Shown here: positions 1-9,306 of the stretch, piece by piece | Numbering within the stretch: position 1 is the first letter of the stretch | Layout: each line of letters opens with the position of its first letter | The notes under the pieces: generated by a model | Told to the model about the DNA's origin: nothing | The model's database searches: none | The model's input: the letters and a program-made list of their open reading frames with translations, nothing else | Assembly: GCF_018642165.1 (NCBI RefSeq) | Contig: NZ_JAHHZM010000001.1 | Location: 992,001-1,056,000 of the forward strand | Direction: 5' to 3' | Origin: Echinicola shivajiensis | GTDB taxonomy: Bacteria; Bacteroidota; Bacteroidia; Cytophagales; Cyclobacteriaceae | Length of the DNA stretch: 64,000 nt | Program-made: the position numbers and the translations under genes

Positions 1-7
1 CAATATA

Positions 8-328
8 ATGGCAAAAGCAATTGAAATTACAGACGCTAACTTTGAAGAAATCATCAATTCTGATCAACCAATCCTAGTGGATTTCTGGGCTGAATGGTGC
101 GGACCATGTAAAATGATTGGGCCAGTAGTAGAAGAGATTGCTGGAGAGTATGATGGTAAAGCCGTAGTAGGAAAAGTAGATGTTGATTCTAACCCTGGAG
201 TAGCATCTAAATTCGGAATCAGAAGTATCCCTACTTTGTTATTCTTCAAAAATGGTGAAATCGTAGACAAGCAAGTAGGTGCTGTACCTAAAGCTGTTCT
301 ATCCCAAAAACTTGAAGCTCAAATCTAA
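8..328 (+). CDS. trxA: Thioredoxin
   Basis: Small cytosolic dithiol-disulfide oxidoreductase of 106 residues, the usual length for thioredoxin 1. The active site WCGPCK is visible with cysteines at residues 31 and 34, the cis-proline segment 'SIPTL' lies around residues 74-78, and the fold is complete. It reduces protein disulfides using electrons from thioredoxin reductase, which is not in this window. Only seven bases precede the ATG, so the promoter cannot be seen. A hairpin terminator follows directly, so it is probably the last or only gene of its transcript. Confidence 0.97.
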   Translation: MAKAIEITDANFEEIINSDQPILVDFWAEWCGPCKMIGPVVEEIAGEYDGKAVVGKVDVDSNPGVASKFGIRSIPTLLFFKNGEIVDKQVGAVPKAVLSQKLEAQI

Positions 329-347
329 TTTGACAAATAAACCACAT

Positions 348-377
348 AAAGGCTCCTAATTGGAGCCTTTATTGTTT
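348..377 (+). terminator. Intrinsic terminator after trxA
   Basis: Nine-base-pair stem (AAAGGCTCC at 348-356 with GGAGCCTTT at 362-370) and a five-base loop, followed by a T-rich run. It separates trxA from the convergent DUF502 gene, which ends at 376. Confidence 0.8.
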
Positions 378-936
378 AATCCTTTTTTAGCTCTGACACA
401 CCGCCTGAAACAATAAATTTCATCACATCAGCACTATTCGCATTCTCCAAAACGCGAACATTTTTTCTCGGCACCAAAAAGCAATTTCCACTAAAATTAT
501 AGGAGTGGGGAAGATATATTGCGACCAAATCCTCTTCACCTATTACACTCAAATCATCCTGAGTAATAAAGCCCAATCGACTAATCGTATCTGTTAATTG
601 TATCACAGCAGGGGTGTTGAATTTCTTTTTGTCCCCTACGAAAGCCGACATTAAATCTTTAATACTGGTATAGATAATATTTACTAGAGGTATCTTAAAG
701 AGGCCCCTCTCTAATAATATAAAAATGGGCCTTGTAATAAATATATTGGCCAAATAACCTATGAAGGTGATCATAGCAAATACAATCAAAATTCCTAAAC
801 CCGGAACAGGAATAGGCAAAAGATTATCCAAAAACTTGATAATCTGCAATATGATATAAATGGTCAATGCCAAAGGTGCTACAAAGAGCAATCCTTTCAG
901 AAAGTAATTTAAAATCCGTTTGGAGGTAAATGACAT
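376..936 (-). CDS. DUF502 family membrane protein
   Basis: A 186-residue integral membrane protein with two hydrophobic segments near the N-terminus (about residues 12-35 and 48-70), then a soluble region with the motif 'PLVNIIYTSIKDLMSAF' characteristic of DUF502. The family is widespread in bacteria and has no established biochemical role. The C-terminal half has an 'IYLPHSYNFSGNCFLVPR' stretch typical of the family. It lies downstream of nqrE on the same strand but a strong terminator between them makes it a separate transcript. Family assignment is confident; function is unknown. Confidence 0.85.
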   Translation of the reverse strand: MSFTSKRILNYFLKGLLFVAPLALTIYIILQIIKFLDNLLPIPVPGLGILIVFAMITFIGYLANIFITRPIFILLERGLFKIPLVNIIYTSIKDLMSAFVGDKKKFNTPAVIQLTDTISRLGFITQDDLSVIGEEDLVAIYLPHSYNFSGNCFLVPRKNVRVLENANSADVMKFIVSGGVSELKKD

Positions 937-997
937 GGTCTAAGCGTTTAATGGTATAATAAAAGCTATAAAAATTATGCCTGTTTAGTTAAAAAGG

Positions 998-1032
998 CAA
1001 AAAAAAACCCTGCCGATCATCCGGCAGGGTTT
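998..1032 (-). terminator. Terminator of the nqr operon
   Basis: GC-rich nine-base-pair stem (ACCCTGCCG 1007-1015 with CGGCAGGGT 1022-1030), loop ATCATC, and on the minus strand a run of about nine T. It lies 19 bp past the nqrE stop and shows that the operon ends at nqrE, with no nqrF following. Confidence 0.9.
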
Positions 1033-1050
1033 AAATATAATTTTTATCGA

Positions 1051-1662
1051 TTAAAGGTCAATACCCATGAAAGACATAAAGGCAATCCCCATCAATCCGG
1101 TAATCAACATAGTAATACCAAGCCCCTTAAGACCATTTGGTACATTTGAATACTTCAATTTCTCTCTAATAGCTGCTAGGGCAATAATAGCCAATAACCA
1201 ACCAACACCTGAACCAAATCCATATACTGTAGCTTCAGCTAAAGTATAATCTCTTTGGGCCATGAAAAGAGAACCACCAAGAATCGCACAGTTTACAGCG
1301 ATCAAAGGAAGGAAAATACCCAAAGCTCCGTAAAGAGCAGGAGCAAATTTTTCAACGATCATCTCCACCAACTGTACCATAGCAGCAATGATGGCGATAA
1401 ACATGATAAACCTCAAGAAAGTAAGATCTATCGTTGCAAATGATTCACCCAAGAAAGACAAAGCTCCTTCTTTAAGTACAAATTCATTCAATAGCCAGTT
1501 CAAAGGAACAGTGATGGTCAATACGAAGATAACCGCTGCACCAAGACCTAAGGCTGTATCTACTTTTTTAGAAACGGCCAAGAAAGAGCACATCCCCAAA
1601 AAGTAAGCAAATACCATATTGTCAATAAAGATTGACCGGATTCCTAAGCTAAATAATTCCAT
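1051..1662 (-). CDS. nqrE: Na+-translocating NADH:quinone reductase subunit E
   Basis: A 203-residue inner-membrane subunit of Na+-NQR with about six transmembrane helices. NqrD and NqrE are homologous, inverted-topology subunits that carry a 2Fe-2S centre between conserved membrane cysteines; cysteines are present in 'GMCSFLAVS' and '[12 protein letters not shown]'. It is the last gene of the nqrABCDE run, 13 bp after nqrD, and is followed by the terminator at 998-1032. Length and motifs match the family well. Confidence 0.97.
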   Translation of the reverse strand: MELFSLGIRSIFIDNMVFAYFLGMCSFLAVSKKVDTALGLGAAVIFVLTITVPLNWLLNEFVLKEGALSFLGESFATIDLTFLRFIMFIAIIAAMVQLVEMIVEKFAPALYGALGIFLPLIAVNCAILGGSLFMAQRDYTLAEATVYGFGSGVGWLLAIIALAAIREKLKYSNVPNGLKGLGITMLITGLMGIAFMSFMGIDL

Positions 1663-1675
1663 TTCTTAGCAATTT

Positions 1676-2359
1676 TTAATGTTCAACATAACCTGTTTTG
1701 GTACGCTGTACCCAAATGATCAGACCAAGGATAATAAAGGCTCCTACTGGACTCACCATCAAACCGTTGGTAGCTAAAGAGAAGTCATCTCCGAACCATG
1801 ATGAAACGGTATCAAATACAGGAATACCAAACACGGTACCTGAACCCCAAAGCTCACGGAAGAAGGCCACTGCCAAAATAATCCAAGAATAACCTAGGGC
1901 ACTACCAAAACCATCAAGAATGGAATCATATGGCTTATTCCCCATCGCAAAGGCTTCAAGACGACCCATTACGATACAGTTGGTAATGATCAAACCTACG
2001 AATACTGAAAGCTCCTTGTACATATCATAAGCAAAAGCTTTCAATACCTCATTTACCAAGGTTACCAAAGTGGCCACTACTGCCAACTGTACGATAATCC
2101 TAACACGGGTAGGAATAGTATTTCTCATGATAGAGATGGTCAAGTTTGACATCACAATCACGAAAACCACAGATAGGGCCATTACAAAAGTAGGCTTCAT
2201 CTGTGTGGTTACCGCCAGTGCCGAGCAGATACCCAATACCTGTATGGTTACCGGGTTATCATCTACCAAAGGGTCACTGATCAGTTTTTTTCTTCGCTTG
2301 GAAAGAAGTGCCTCAGCGGGCTTTTTTACTTCTATCTTTTCTGCTGTTTCTGTACTCAT
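1676..2359 (-). CDS. nqrD: Na+-translocating NADH:quinone reductase subunit D
   Basis: A 227-residue integral membrane subunit with about six helices. The 'LGICSALAVT' and 'IITNCIVMGR' segments hold the paired cysteines that, with NqrE, bind the intramembrane iron-sulfur centre. The first ~30 residues form a charged Lys/Glu-rich tail before the membrane core, somewhat longer than in proteobacterial NqrD. It is fourth in the operon, 45 bp after nqrC and 13 bp before nqrE. Confidence 0.97.
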   Translation of the reverse strand: MSTETAEKIEVKKPAEALLSKRRKKLISDPLVDDNPVTIQVLGICSALAVTTQMKPTFVMALSVVFVIVMSNLTISIMRNTIPTRVRIIVQLAVVATLVTLVNEVLKAFAYDMYKELSVFVGLIITNCIVMGRLEAFAMGNKPYDSILDGFGSALGYSWIILAVAFFRELWGSGTVFGIPVFDTVSSWFGDDFSLATNGLMVSPVGAFIILGLIIWVQRTKTGYVEH

Positions 2360-2404
2360 TTCAATAAATGTTGAGACGTTCTACAATATTTTAAAACTGA
2401 CTGA

Positions 2405-3154
2405 TTAAGAATTACCTTTTACCTTTTCAAGGTAAGATTTGTAGGCATCCAAATAGTTAGTCAGCATATTATTTACACCTTTTGCGGTAAGAGTAGCTCC
2501 AGACATTCCATCCACCATATGAGGGTTGGATGAATAATCTTTACCTTCTCCTTTTTGCATTTCCACAGCTACTAGATCTCCAGACTCGTTATAGATTTCT
2601 TTTCCTTGGAAACGGCTCTGAATATCCTTGGAAGTGATCCTTGCACCCAAACCTGGAGTTTCACCAGCGTGGGAGAAAGTCACCCCTTCAATGGTATTCA
2701 AATCAGTTTTCAGCGCCAAATAACCCCAGATAGCATCCCAAAGTCCAGCACCAAATACTGGAAGGATATAAGAAACAACTTTGTCTTCATTTCCTTCTTC
2801 GTGGAAGATATAAACTGGATAAAGTCTCTCTTCAGCTGGTTTTTTGTAATTCTTGGCGACATTAACAGCTTCTGCAGTGATGGCTACTCCACCTTGCTCT
2901 GTTACTTCTTCACCATTGATGTTGACTACTTTAGAAGAGATAGTGTTTTCATAGAATTCTCTGATCTCCTTAGGCTTCATGGCTGCAATTTTCTCTGCAT
3001 CCACTACAGCTCCTAAAATCTGCTTTTTGGTATCCAAGGCTTCAGCTTCCTTCTGAATTGGTCCTAACAATTCTGAAGTACCTGACAATAAAAAGCCTAG
3101 AACCACGGTAAGGATTACCGAAAACGTGATGATATATGTATTAGACTGTTGCAC
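2405..3154 (-). CDS. nqrC: Na+-translocating NADH:quinone reductase subunit C
   Basis: A 249-residue subunit with one N-terminal membrane anchor (about residues 6-25) and a periplasmic FMN-binding domain. The flavinylation motif 'DGMSGATLT' is present; the threonine at about residue 221 is the expected site of covalent FMN attached by ApbE. It passes electrons within the Na+-NQR complex. Its start overlaps the end of nqrB by 14 bp, indicating translational coupling. Confidence 0.97.
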   Translation of the reverse strand: MQQSNTYIITFSVILTVVLGFLLSGTSELLGPIQKEAEALDTKKQILGAVVDAEKIAAMKPKEIREFYENTISSKVVNINGEEVTEQGGVAITAEAVNVAKNYKKPAEERLYPVYIFHEEGNEDKVVSYILPVFGAGLWDAIWGYLALKTDLNTIEGVTFSHAGETPGLGARITSKDIQSRFQGKEIYNESGDLVAVEMQKGEGKDYSSNPHMVDGMSGATLTAKGVNNMLTNYLDAYKSYLEKVKGNS

Positions 3155-4343
3155 GTTGTAACCTCCTTTTCTTGTTTGCTTTTACAACATAAAAATCAAT
3201 AAGTGGGGCAAAGACGTTCATCAATAGAACCGCCAACATGATACCCTCTGGATAGGCTGGGTTAGTTACCCTGATGATTACGGTCAAGAAACCAATCAAC
3301 AAACCGTAAAGCCATTTACCGGATTCTGTTTGTGCTGCTGATACAGGATCAGTTGCCATAAACACGATACCAAAAGCTACACCACCCATTACCAAGTGAT
3401 AATGTGCAGGCATCGCCATAAATTCATTCACAGCAAAGGCGTTCATGATCAAGCCCATGATATAAGTGCCTGCAAAACCACTCACGATAATTTTCCAACT
3501 TGCTACGCCAGTTCCTACTAGGACTGCTGCACCGATAAGGATCATCAATACAGAAGTTTCACCAATAGAACCAGGAATAAATCCTAAAAACATATTGGCA
3601 AAGCTGTATAGATTTTCTCCGATACCACTGTTATGAGCAGCTAATGCTGAAGTAACAGCTTCTCCATTTTGACCTGCTTGGAAAGCTACAGAGAGTGCAG
3701 TCGCACCAGAGAAACCGTCAACGGCAGTTTTCTCACCTAAATAAGTCCAAACTTGGTCACCTGAAATTTGTGCTGGATAAGCGAAATACAAGAAAGCCCT
3801 AGCGGTCAAAGCCACATTCAGGATATTCATTCCTGTTCCTCCAAACACCTCTTTACCAATCACTACAGCAAAGATTGTCGCCAATGCCACTTGCCATACT
3901 GGAATAAATGGAGGCATAACCAATGCAATCAACATCCCTGAAACAAGGAATCCTTCACTAATCGGGTGATTTCTGATCACACAGAAAGTAAATTCAGTTA
4001 ATAGACCTACTGCATAAGAAACTATCAAGGTTGGTAATACTGCCATTGCACCAAAAAGCACTTTGTCAACTAAAGTAGCTTCTTCACCAACAGCAAGAAA
4101 ATGTTGAAAGCCAACATTAAATATCCCAAAAAGAAGAGCTGGGATCATGGCAATAACTACCGTAATCATCACTCTCTTTAAATCTACTGCATCTTTAATC
4201 TGAGAACCTTTTGCTTTAGTAGTGATATCAGGAGCAAAAGCAATCGTCCGGTGTCCTTCGTAAAGGGTGTAGAATTTCTCCCACTTCCCCCCTTTTTCGA
4301 AATTCGGCTTTAGCTTATCAAATAAGTTTTGTAATGCCTTCAT
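3141..4343 (-). CDS. nqrB: Na+-translocating NADH:quinone reductase subunit B
   Basis: A 400-residue polytopic membrane subunit with about ten helices, which carries covalent FMN and riboflavin and forms the Na+ pathway in the characterised enzyme. The flavinylation-type motif 'DGFSGATAL' is visible near the middle, and 'FGGTGMNILNVALTARAFLYF' resembles the conserved NqrB core. The ATG lies 3 bp after the nqrA stop. Length and motifs are normal. Confidence 0.97.
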   Translation of the reverse strand: MKALQNLFDKLKPNFEKGGKWEKFYTLYEGHRTIAFAPDITTKAKGSQIKDAVDLKRVMITVVIAMIPALLFGIFNVGFQHFLAVGEEATLVDKVLFGAMAVLPTLIVSYAVGLLTEFTFCVIRNHPISEGFLVSGMLIALVMPPFIPVWQVALATIFAVVIGKEVFGGTGMNILNVALTARAFLYFAYPAQISGDQVWTYLGEKTAVDGFSGATALSVAFQAGQNGEAVTSALAAHNSGIGENLYSFANMFLGFIPGSIGETSVLMILIGAAVLVGTGVASWKIIVSGFAGTYIMGLIMNAFAVNEFMAMPAHYHLVMGGVAFGIVFMATDPVSAAQTESGKWLYGLLIGFLTVIIRVTNPAYPEGIMLAVLLMNVFAPLIDFYVVKANKKRRLQRATV

Positions 4344-4346
4344 ATT

Positions 4347-5708
4347 TTAACTATACATTAATAATTCAATCCCATTTCTCACAATTTCCTGCAAATCATT
4401 CTTTGAAGGATCTACAAACTCACACAAGGCAACATCCTCTTCAACAATCTCAAAAAGCCCAAGCTCTTCCATCTCATCAAAATCTTCTGAGATAATTGCC
4501 TTGAAAAGGTATGTAGGAAGAATATCCATTGGAAGTACTTTTTCAAACACTCCCGAAACTACAAATGGTCTTTCTTCACCATGTGTATTGGTATCCACTT
4601 TAAATTCACCCTTATTCAAAAATGAGAATATACCCAAAGCCTTACTAAAGCTTAACTTGCTTGTGGTCGGCTTAAGCCATCCCAAGAACTCCTCATAATC
4701 TCCCTCAGGGATCACAGTGATCTGATGATGGTAATAACCCACATAACCATCTGATGCTATTTTTTCACCAGTAAGCACATTGCCGGAAATAACCCTTACA
4801 TGATCAGACTTCAGGTTTCCATCCACAAACGTAGAGACGTTTGCTCCAAGGTAAGTCTTCACGTAAGCAGCCTTTTTCACTTCCGAACCAGTAATAGCAA
4901 CTAGTTTAGATGCATCAAGGATCCCTTCAAGGAATAGTTTTCCAATTTGAACAACACCATAAGGATTGACAGTCCAAACCAAATCACCTTTATTAATAGG
5001 ATCTATATGATGAATTTGAACACCAACATTACCCGCTGGGTGTGGTCCCTCAAACTTATTTACCTGAACACCTTGAACACCGGCATATGCTGGAGACACC
5101 TCAGAATGAGCATCCAAGTTCAAATGTACTTGTCCAGAAGTAAGTTTTTTAAGGATAGAGATACCGGCTTCGAAGTATTTCTCCTGTCCTTTAAGCAATA
5201 CTCCATAATCAGGAGCTAAAGGATGAGAATCAAAACCGGAAATAAAGATAGCCTTTGGCTCTTCATCTGGGTTGGCTACAACACCAAATGGTCTTTGGAT
5301 GATCTGTGGCCATACCCCGCCTTTTAGCAATTGGGCAGTGGCTTGCTCTTTAGATAGGGACTTGAGATCTGAATCAGAAAATTTGTCAAAAGTCTCATAA
5401 CTAACTTCTTTGTCAGCCATAATCCTGATTTCCAACAATTTTCGTCTTTCACCTCTCTTGATTTCCACGATTTCTCCTGAAACAGGAGCTGCATAAAGTA
5501 CCTTTTCGAGTTTTTTATCAAACAAGATCGGCGTACCTGCTTTCACAGTATCCCCCTCTTTGACAAGGACTTTTGGACGCTGCATTCCTACAAAATCTGT
5601 AGGCTTAATCGCGAAGGTCTGAGCTGGCTGAAATGCTTCAATTTGCCTTTCCGCCTTACCTGCCAGCTTAATATCAAATCCCTTCTTAAGCTTAACTAGT
5701 TTTGACAT
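4347..5708 (-). CDS. nqrA: Na+-translocating NADH:quinone reductase subunit A
   Basis: A 453-residue peripheral cytoplasmic subunit of Na+-NQR, first gene of nqrABCDE. The N-terminal segment has a lipoyl/RnfC-like barrel ('VKEGDTVKAGTPILFDKK') and the middle contains 'NPYGVVQIGKLFLEG'. No transmembrane helix is present, as expected. NqrA takes part in quinone binding and complex stability. The operon feeds NADH electrons to quinone while exporting Na+, suggesting a sodium-based membrane energetics such as is common in marine Bacteroidota. The NADH-binding subunit NqrF is not adjacent. Confidence 0.97.
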   Translation of the reverse strand: MSKLVKLKKGFDIKLAGKAERQIEAFQPAQTFAIKPTDFVGMQRPKVLVKEGDTVKAGTPILFDKKLEKVLYAAPVSGEIVEIKRGERRKLLEIRIMADKEVSYETFDKFSDSDLKSLSKEQATAQLLKGGVWPQIIQRPFGVVANPDEEPKAIFISGFDSHPLAPDYGVLLKGQEKYFEAGISILKKLTSGQVHLNLDAHSEVSPAYAGVQGVQVNKFEGPHPAGNVGVQIHHIDPINKGDLVWTVNPYGVVQIGKLFLEGILDASKLVAITGSEVKKAAYVKTYLGANVSTFVDGNLKSDHVRVISGNVLTGEKIASDGYVGYYHHQITVIPEGDYEEFLGWLKPTTSKLSFSKALGIFSFLNKGEFKVDTNTHGEERPFVVSGVFEKVLPMDILPTYLFKAIISEDFDEMEELGLFEIVEEDVALCEFVDPSKNDLQEIVRNGIELLMYS

Positions 5709-5747
5709 ATTTTATATTGTAACTATATGGTCCTTTGAAAAACGCCT

Positions 5748-5755
5748 CAAATCTA
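5748..5755 (-). promoter_or_regulatory. Candidate -7 element for nqrA
   Basis: On the minus strand TAGATTTG matches the Bacteroidota -7 consensus TAnnTTTG and lies about 40 bp upstream of the nqrA ATG, a reasonable distance for a short leader. A convincing -33 TTTG was not found at the expected spacing, so this is a weak call. Confidence 0.35.
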
Positions 5756-5836
5756 ATAAAATACATTAGTTATTAGAAGATAATTCTAGTAATATTTATA
5801 AGTGGGATATTGTCTTGACTAAAATTATTTTTTAGG

Positions 5837-6736
5837 CTACTGGGCACATGTCTCCTGACCAAGAGAATTAATATAGTGCATCACTTGCTCCATGAGCCAC
5901 ATAGGAGTGGATGTAGCACCGCAAATGCCTACCTTATCCCCTTCAGCGAACCAATTAGGATCAAGTTCCTGCTCATTTTCCACAAAATAACTTCTTTCAT
6001 TCTGTGTCTTACAAACCTGGTAAAGGGCCTTGCCATTGGAACTTTTTTTACCGGAAACAAAAATAATCACGTCATTTTCCTGAGAAAAACGGGTAAGCTG
6101 AGGCTCCCTATTGGAAACTTGACGACAAATGGAATCATTGGCAGTAAAATCCACTTCTTCCAAAGTCTGATTGGATGATGCCATCCTTTGGGCAATTTTT
6201 TCTTTTAAGGCATAAAAACCTTTGGTACTTTTTGTGGTCTGACTAAACAAAGTCACGGGTCTTGAAAAATCAATTTTTTCCAAATCATCATCTTCCATCA
6301 CCACGATGGCTTTTTCTAAGGTCTGCCCTGTCAATCCGATCACCTCTGCATGGCCTTTTTTTCCATAAATCACGATCTGGCCATCCTTCTTTTCCATCTT
6401 GTCAAAAGCAGTCTTCACCCTATGTTGGAGCTTAAGTACCACCGGACAGGAAGCATCTATCAGCTCTATATTATTTTCAATCGCTAATTTATAGGTCTCT
6501 GGTGGTTCACCATGCGCACGGATGAGGACCTTACAATTAGATAGATTTTTCAGTTCTTCCCTATCTATTATCACCAATCCTTTATCACTCAATCGCTTCA
6601 CCTCCATATCGTTATGGACAATATCGCCCAAACAATATAGACTGTTGGCTTCCTCCATTTCATCTTCTGCCATTTTTATGGCAAACTCCACCCCAAAGCA
6701 ATAACCTGAATTCTTGTCTATTGTAACTTGCATCAT
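5837..6736 (-). CDS. ispH: 4-hydroxy-3-methylbut-2-enyl diphosphate reductase
   Basis: Last enzyme of the MEP isoprenoid pathway: an iron-sulfur reductase that converts HMBPP to IPP and DMAPP. The three cluster-binding cysteines are seen at residues 13 ('SGYCFGV'), 97 ('DASCPVV') and 204 ('DSICRQVSNRE'), closely matching the spacing of characterised IspH. The 299-residue length is normal. It follows cmk by 5 bp, a pairing (cmk-ispH) that occurs repeatedly in bacterial genomes. There are two adjacent ATG codons (6734-6736 and 6731-6733); either could be used. Confidence 0.96.
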   Translation of the reverse strand: MMQVTIDKNSGYCFGVEFAIKMAEDEMEEANSLYCLGDIVHNDMEVKRLSDKGLVIIDREELKNLSNCKVLIRAHGEPPETYKLAIENNIELIDASCPVVLKLQHRVKTAFDKMEKKDGQIVIYGKKGHAEVIGLTGQTLEKAIVVMEDDDLEKIDFSRPVTLFSQTTKSTKGFYALKEKIAQRMASSNQTLEEVDFTANDSICRQVSNREPQLTRFSQENDVIIFVSGKKSSNGKALYQVCKTQNERSYFVENEQELDPNWFAEGDKVGICGATSTPMWLMEQVMHYINSLGQETCAQ

Positions 6737-6741
6737 ATTAA

Positions 6742-7428
6742 TTAGTTATCCACTGCCATTCTTTGCTGTGCCAGACTGGCAATTTCGTTAACTTGTTCCT
6801 GAAAATCCAGTAAACTAGTGTCTATTTCAACTGCATCATCGGATTTCCTTAAAGGACTTTCTTCTCTGCTGGAATCAATTCTGTCCCTTTCAGACAAATT
6901 TTGGATAATTCGGTCTAACTCAACCATTTCCCCCTTATCCAACAATTCCTTCTGTCTTCTTTCAGCACGGATTTTCAAATCAGCAGTCATAAAAACCTTC
7001 AGCTCTGCCTCAGGAAAAACCACTGTTCCAATATCCCTTCCATCCATTACAACACCTTTATGCCTCCCTAAGCGTTGTTGCTGAGCGACAAGTTCCTGAC
7101 GAACCTCCTTAATTTTGCTTACCTCACTTACCTTTTCAGAAACTTCCATCTCCCTGATTTTCTTCTCTACATTTAATCCGTTTAGATAGGTCTCTTGAAG
7201 CCCCGTTTCTTCATTTTGGTGAAATGACACCTCCAAATCCTCCAAGGACTTCTTTACATCCCTAGGATTGGTCAAAACCGTAAACTTATTGATGAAATGT
7301 AATGTAGCAGCTCTGTACATCGCACCGGAGTCTATATATGTATATCCCAACTCTTTGGCTACCTCTTTGGCAGTAGAGCTTTTTCCACATCCGGAATAAC
7401 CATCAATGGCTACAATAATTTTCTTCAT
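6742..7428 (-). CDS. cmk: Cytidylate kinase
   Basis: (d)CMP kinase that phosphorylates CMP/dCMP with ATP. The P-loop GYSGCGKSST lies at residues 10-19, 'YIDSGAMYRA' follows, and 'VMDGRDIGTVVFPEAELK' is the typical CMP-kinase segment. I chose the ATG at 7428 (228 residues) rather than the upstream in-frame TTG-type start at 7509, because the protein then begins directly at the first beta strand (MKKIIVAIDGYSG), as the family does. It is the first gene of the cmk-ispH pair. Confidence 0.95.
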   Translation of the reverse strand: MKKIIVAIDGYSGCGKSSTAKEVAKELGYTYIDSGAMYRAATLHFINKFTVLTNPRDVKKSLEDLEVSFHQNEETGLQETYLNGLNVEKKIREMEVSEKVSEVSKIKEVRQELVAQQQRLGRHKGVVMDGRDIGTVVFPEAELKVFMTADLKIRAERRQKELLDKGEMVELDRIIQNLSERDRIDSSREESPLRKSDDAVEIDTSLLDFQEQVNEIASLAQQRMAVDN

Positions 7429-7600
7429 AATTAAAAATGAATTTAGCTGCCTTCTATTTCCCCGCAAATATAAAAGTTTTGAATCGATTAATCCTCCTTT
7501 AATCCACATAGTATCATCGGTAAACCGTAATCCCAGGTACTTCTAGATTATCAATATTCGCCCTAATCCATTATATTTATTAAAAAAACAATATCTCCCT

Positions 7601-9229
7601 ATGTTAGATTTTTCTGTTGAAGGCCAATTGGTGGATATTCCCAACCGGAACATTTTTCCCGCAAGAGTAGAAGTGAGCAAAGGTCGTATCTCCAGCATCA
7701 TAAAACTGGAATCAGCCCCGGAGGAATTTATTATGCCTGGTTTTATCGATGCGCATGTACATATAGAATCCTCCATGCTTGTCCCGGCAGAATTTGCCCG
7801 ATTAGCTGTAATTCATGGAACGGTAGCGACAGTTTCGGACCCTCATGAAATCGCTAATGTTTGCGGTAAACCAGGTGTCGAGTATATGATTGAAAACGGC
7901 AATCAGGTCAATTTCAAATTCTTCTTTGGAGCACCCTCCTGTGTACCTGCAACACCATTTGAAACGGCTGGGGGAGAAATCAATGCAAATGACATCAATG
8001 ACTTATTATCCAGAAAGGAAATCAAATACTTGGCTGAAATGATGAACTGGCCAGGCACCATCAATAGAGACAAACAAGTGATGGAAAAAATATCCCTGGC
8101 TCAGAAACATGGCAAACCAGTAGATGGTCACGCTCCGGGCCTCAGAGGACAAACCGCAAAAAAGTATATTGATGCAGGAATAAGTACCGATCATGAGTGC
8201 TTTACCGCTGAGGAAGCGATGGACAAACTGCAATACGGAATGAAAATAGCGATCCGTGAAGGCAGTGCTGCCAAAAATTTCGAGGCGCTTATCGACCTTA
8301 TAGATGATCATTCAGACAATATCATGTTCTGTTCGGATGACAAACATCCTGACAGCTTGGTCCTGGGCCATATCAACCAACTGGCAGCAAGGTCCATAGC
8401 AAAAGGAAAAGATCTTTTCGACACACTAAAAGCTGCTTGTATTAATCCCGTTCATCATTACAACTTAGAAGTCGGCATGCTCAATGAAGGAGACCCCGCT
8501 GACTTTATTATCGCAAAAGACCTCATTAACTTTAAAATACTATCCACTTATATCAACGGAAACAAAGTTGCAGCTGAAGGAAAAACCCTCATTCACTCGG
8601 TAACAAGTAAGGCCATCAACAACTTCCACACTGAACGCAAATCCCCCTCAGATTTTGAGATTTTAGCGAAGAGCAACACTGTAAGAATCATAGAAGCATT
8701 AAATGGACAATTAATCACGAATGAAATCTCTGGAAACATCATTGTAAATGATGGATTGGCAGAAGCTAATATAGCTGAGGACATCTTAAAAATCACCGTA
8801 GTAAATCGTTATGAAAACAAAAAGCCAGCAGTGGCATTTATTAAAAACTTTGGATTGAAGGAAGGGGCAATAGCCTCCTCTGTGGGACATGATTCGCACA
8901 ATATCATTGCAGTTGGCGTAAACAATCAAGCGATCTCAAAAGCGGTTAACTTACTTATTGATGTCAAAGGAGGAATTTCCGCCGTATCAGACAAGGAAAG
9001 TATTGCCCTCGCACTTCCTGTAGCAGGTATAATGTCAGCAGAAGATGGCTTTGAAATCGCTGCTGCCTACACTGAAATCGATAAAATGTCCAAAGAAATG
9101 GGATCGAAACTGGACTCTCCTTTTATGACACTCAGCTTTATGGCACTCTTGGTTATTCCTGATTTAAAACTCAGCGACTTAGGATTATTTGAAGGGCAAA
9201 ACTTCAAATTCACTTCGGTATTTAAATAA
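7601..9229 (+). CDS. ade: Adenine deaminase
   Basis: A 542-residue metal-dependent amidohydrolase that deaminates adenine to hypoxanthine in purine salvage. The metal-binding motif 'GFIDAHVHIESSM' (residues 47-59), the 'SDPHEIANVCG' loop and 'CSDDKHPDSLVLGHI' are diagnostic of the Ade family. The C-terminal domain with 'SSVGHDSHNIIAVG' is also complete. It is a single gene divergent from cmk and followed by a short palindrome. Confidence 0.95.
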   Translation: MLDFSVEGQLVDIPNRNIFPARVEVSKGRISSIIKLESAPEEFIMPGFIDAHVHIESSMLVPAEFARLAVIHGTVATVSDPHEIANVCGKPGVEYMIENGNQVNFKFFFGAPSCVPATPFETAGGEINANDINDLLSRKEIKYLAEMMNWPGTINRDKQVMEKISLAQKHGKPVDGHAPGLRGQTAKKYIDAGISTDHECFTAEEAMDKLQYGMKIAIREGSAAKNFEALIDLIDDHSDNIMFCSDDKHPDSLVLGHINQLAARSIAKGKDLFDTLKAACINPVHHYNLEVGMLNEGDPADFIIAKDLINFKILSTYINGNKVAAEGKTLIHSVTSKAINNFHTERKSPSDFEILAKSNTVRIIEALNGQLITNEISGNIIVNDGLAEANIAEDILKITVVNRYENKKPAVAFIKNFGLKEGAIASSVGHDSHNIIAVGVNNQAISKAVNLLIDVKGGISAVSDKESIALALPVAGIMSAEDGFEIAAAYTEIDKMSKEMGSKLDSPFMTLSFMALLVIPDLKLSDLGLFEGQNFKFTSVFK

Positions 9230-9239
9230 TGAAAAATCA

Positions 9240-9260
9240 CAATCAACACCATGTTGATTG
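9240..9260. repeat. Perfect palindrome between ade and the histidine kinase
   Basis: CAATCAACA (9240-9248), a CCA loop, then TGTTGATTG (9252-9260): a perfect nine-base inverted repeat. No T-run follows on the plus strand, so it is not a standard terminator. It could be an operator for the downstream kinase or an mRNA 3' stabiliser; the sequence does not decide this. Confidence 0.5.
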
Positions 9261-9306
9261 AACATATAGTGTAATACCATTAAGGACAACCCTAATCCAG
9301 ATCAAA

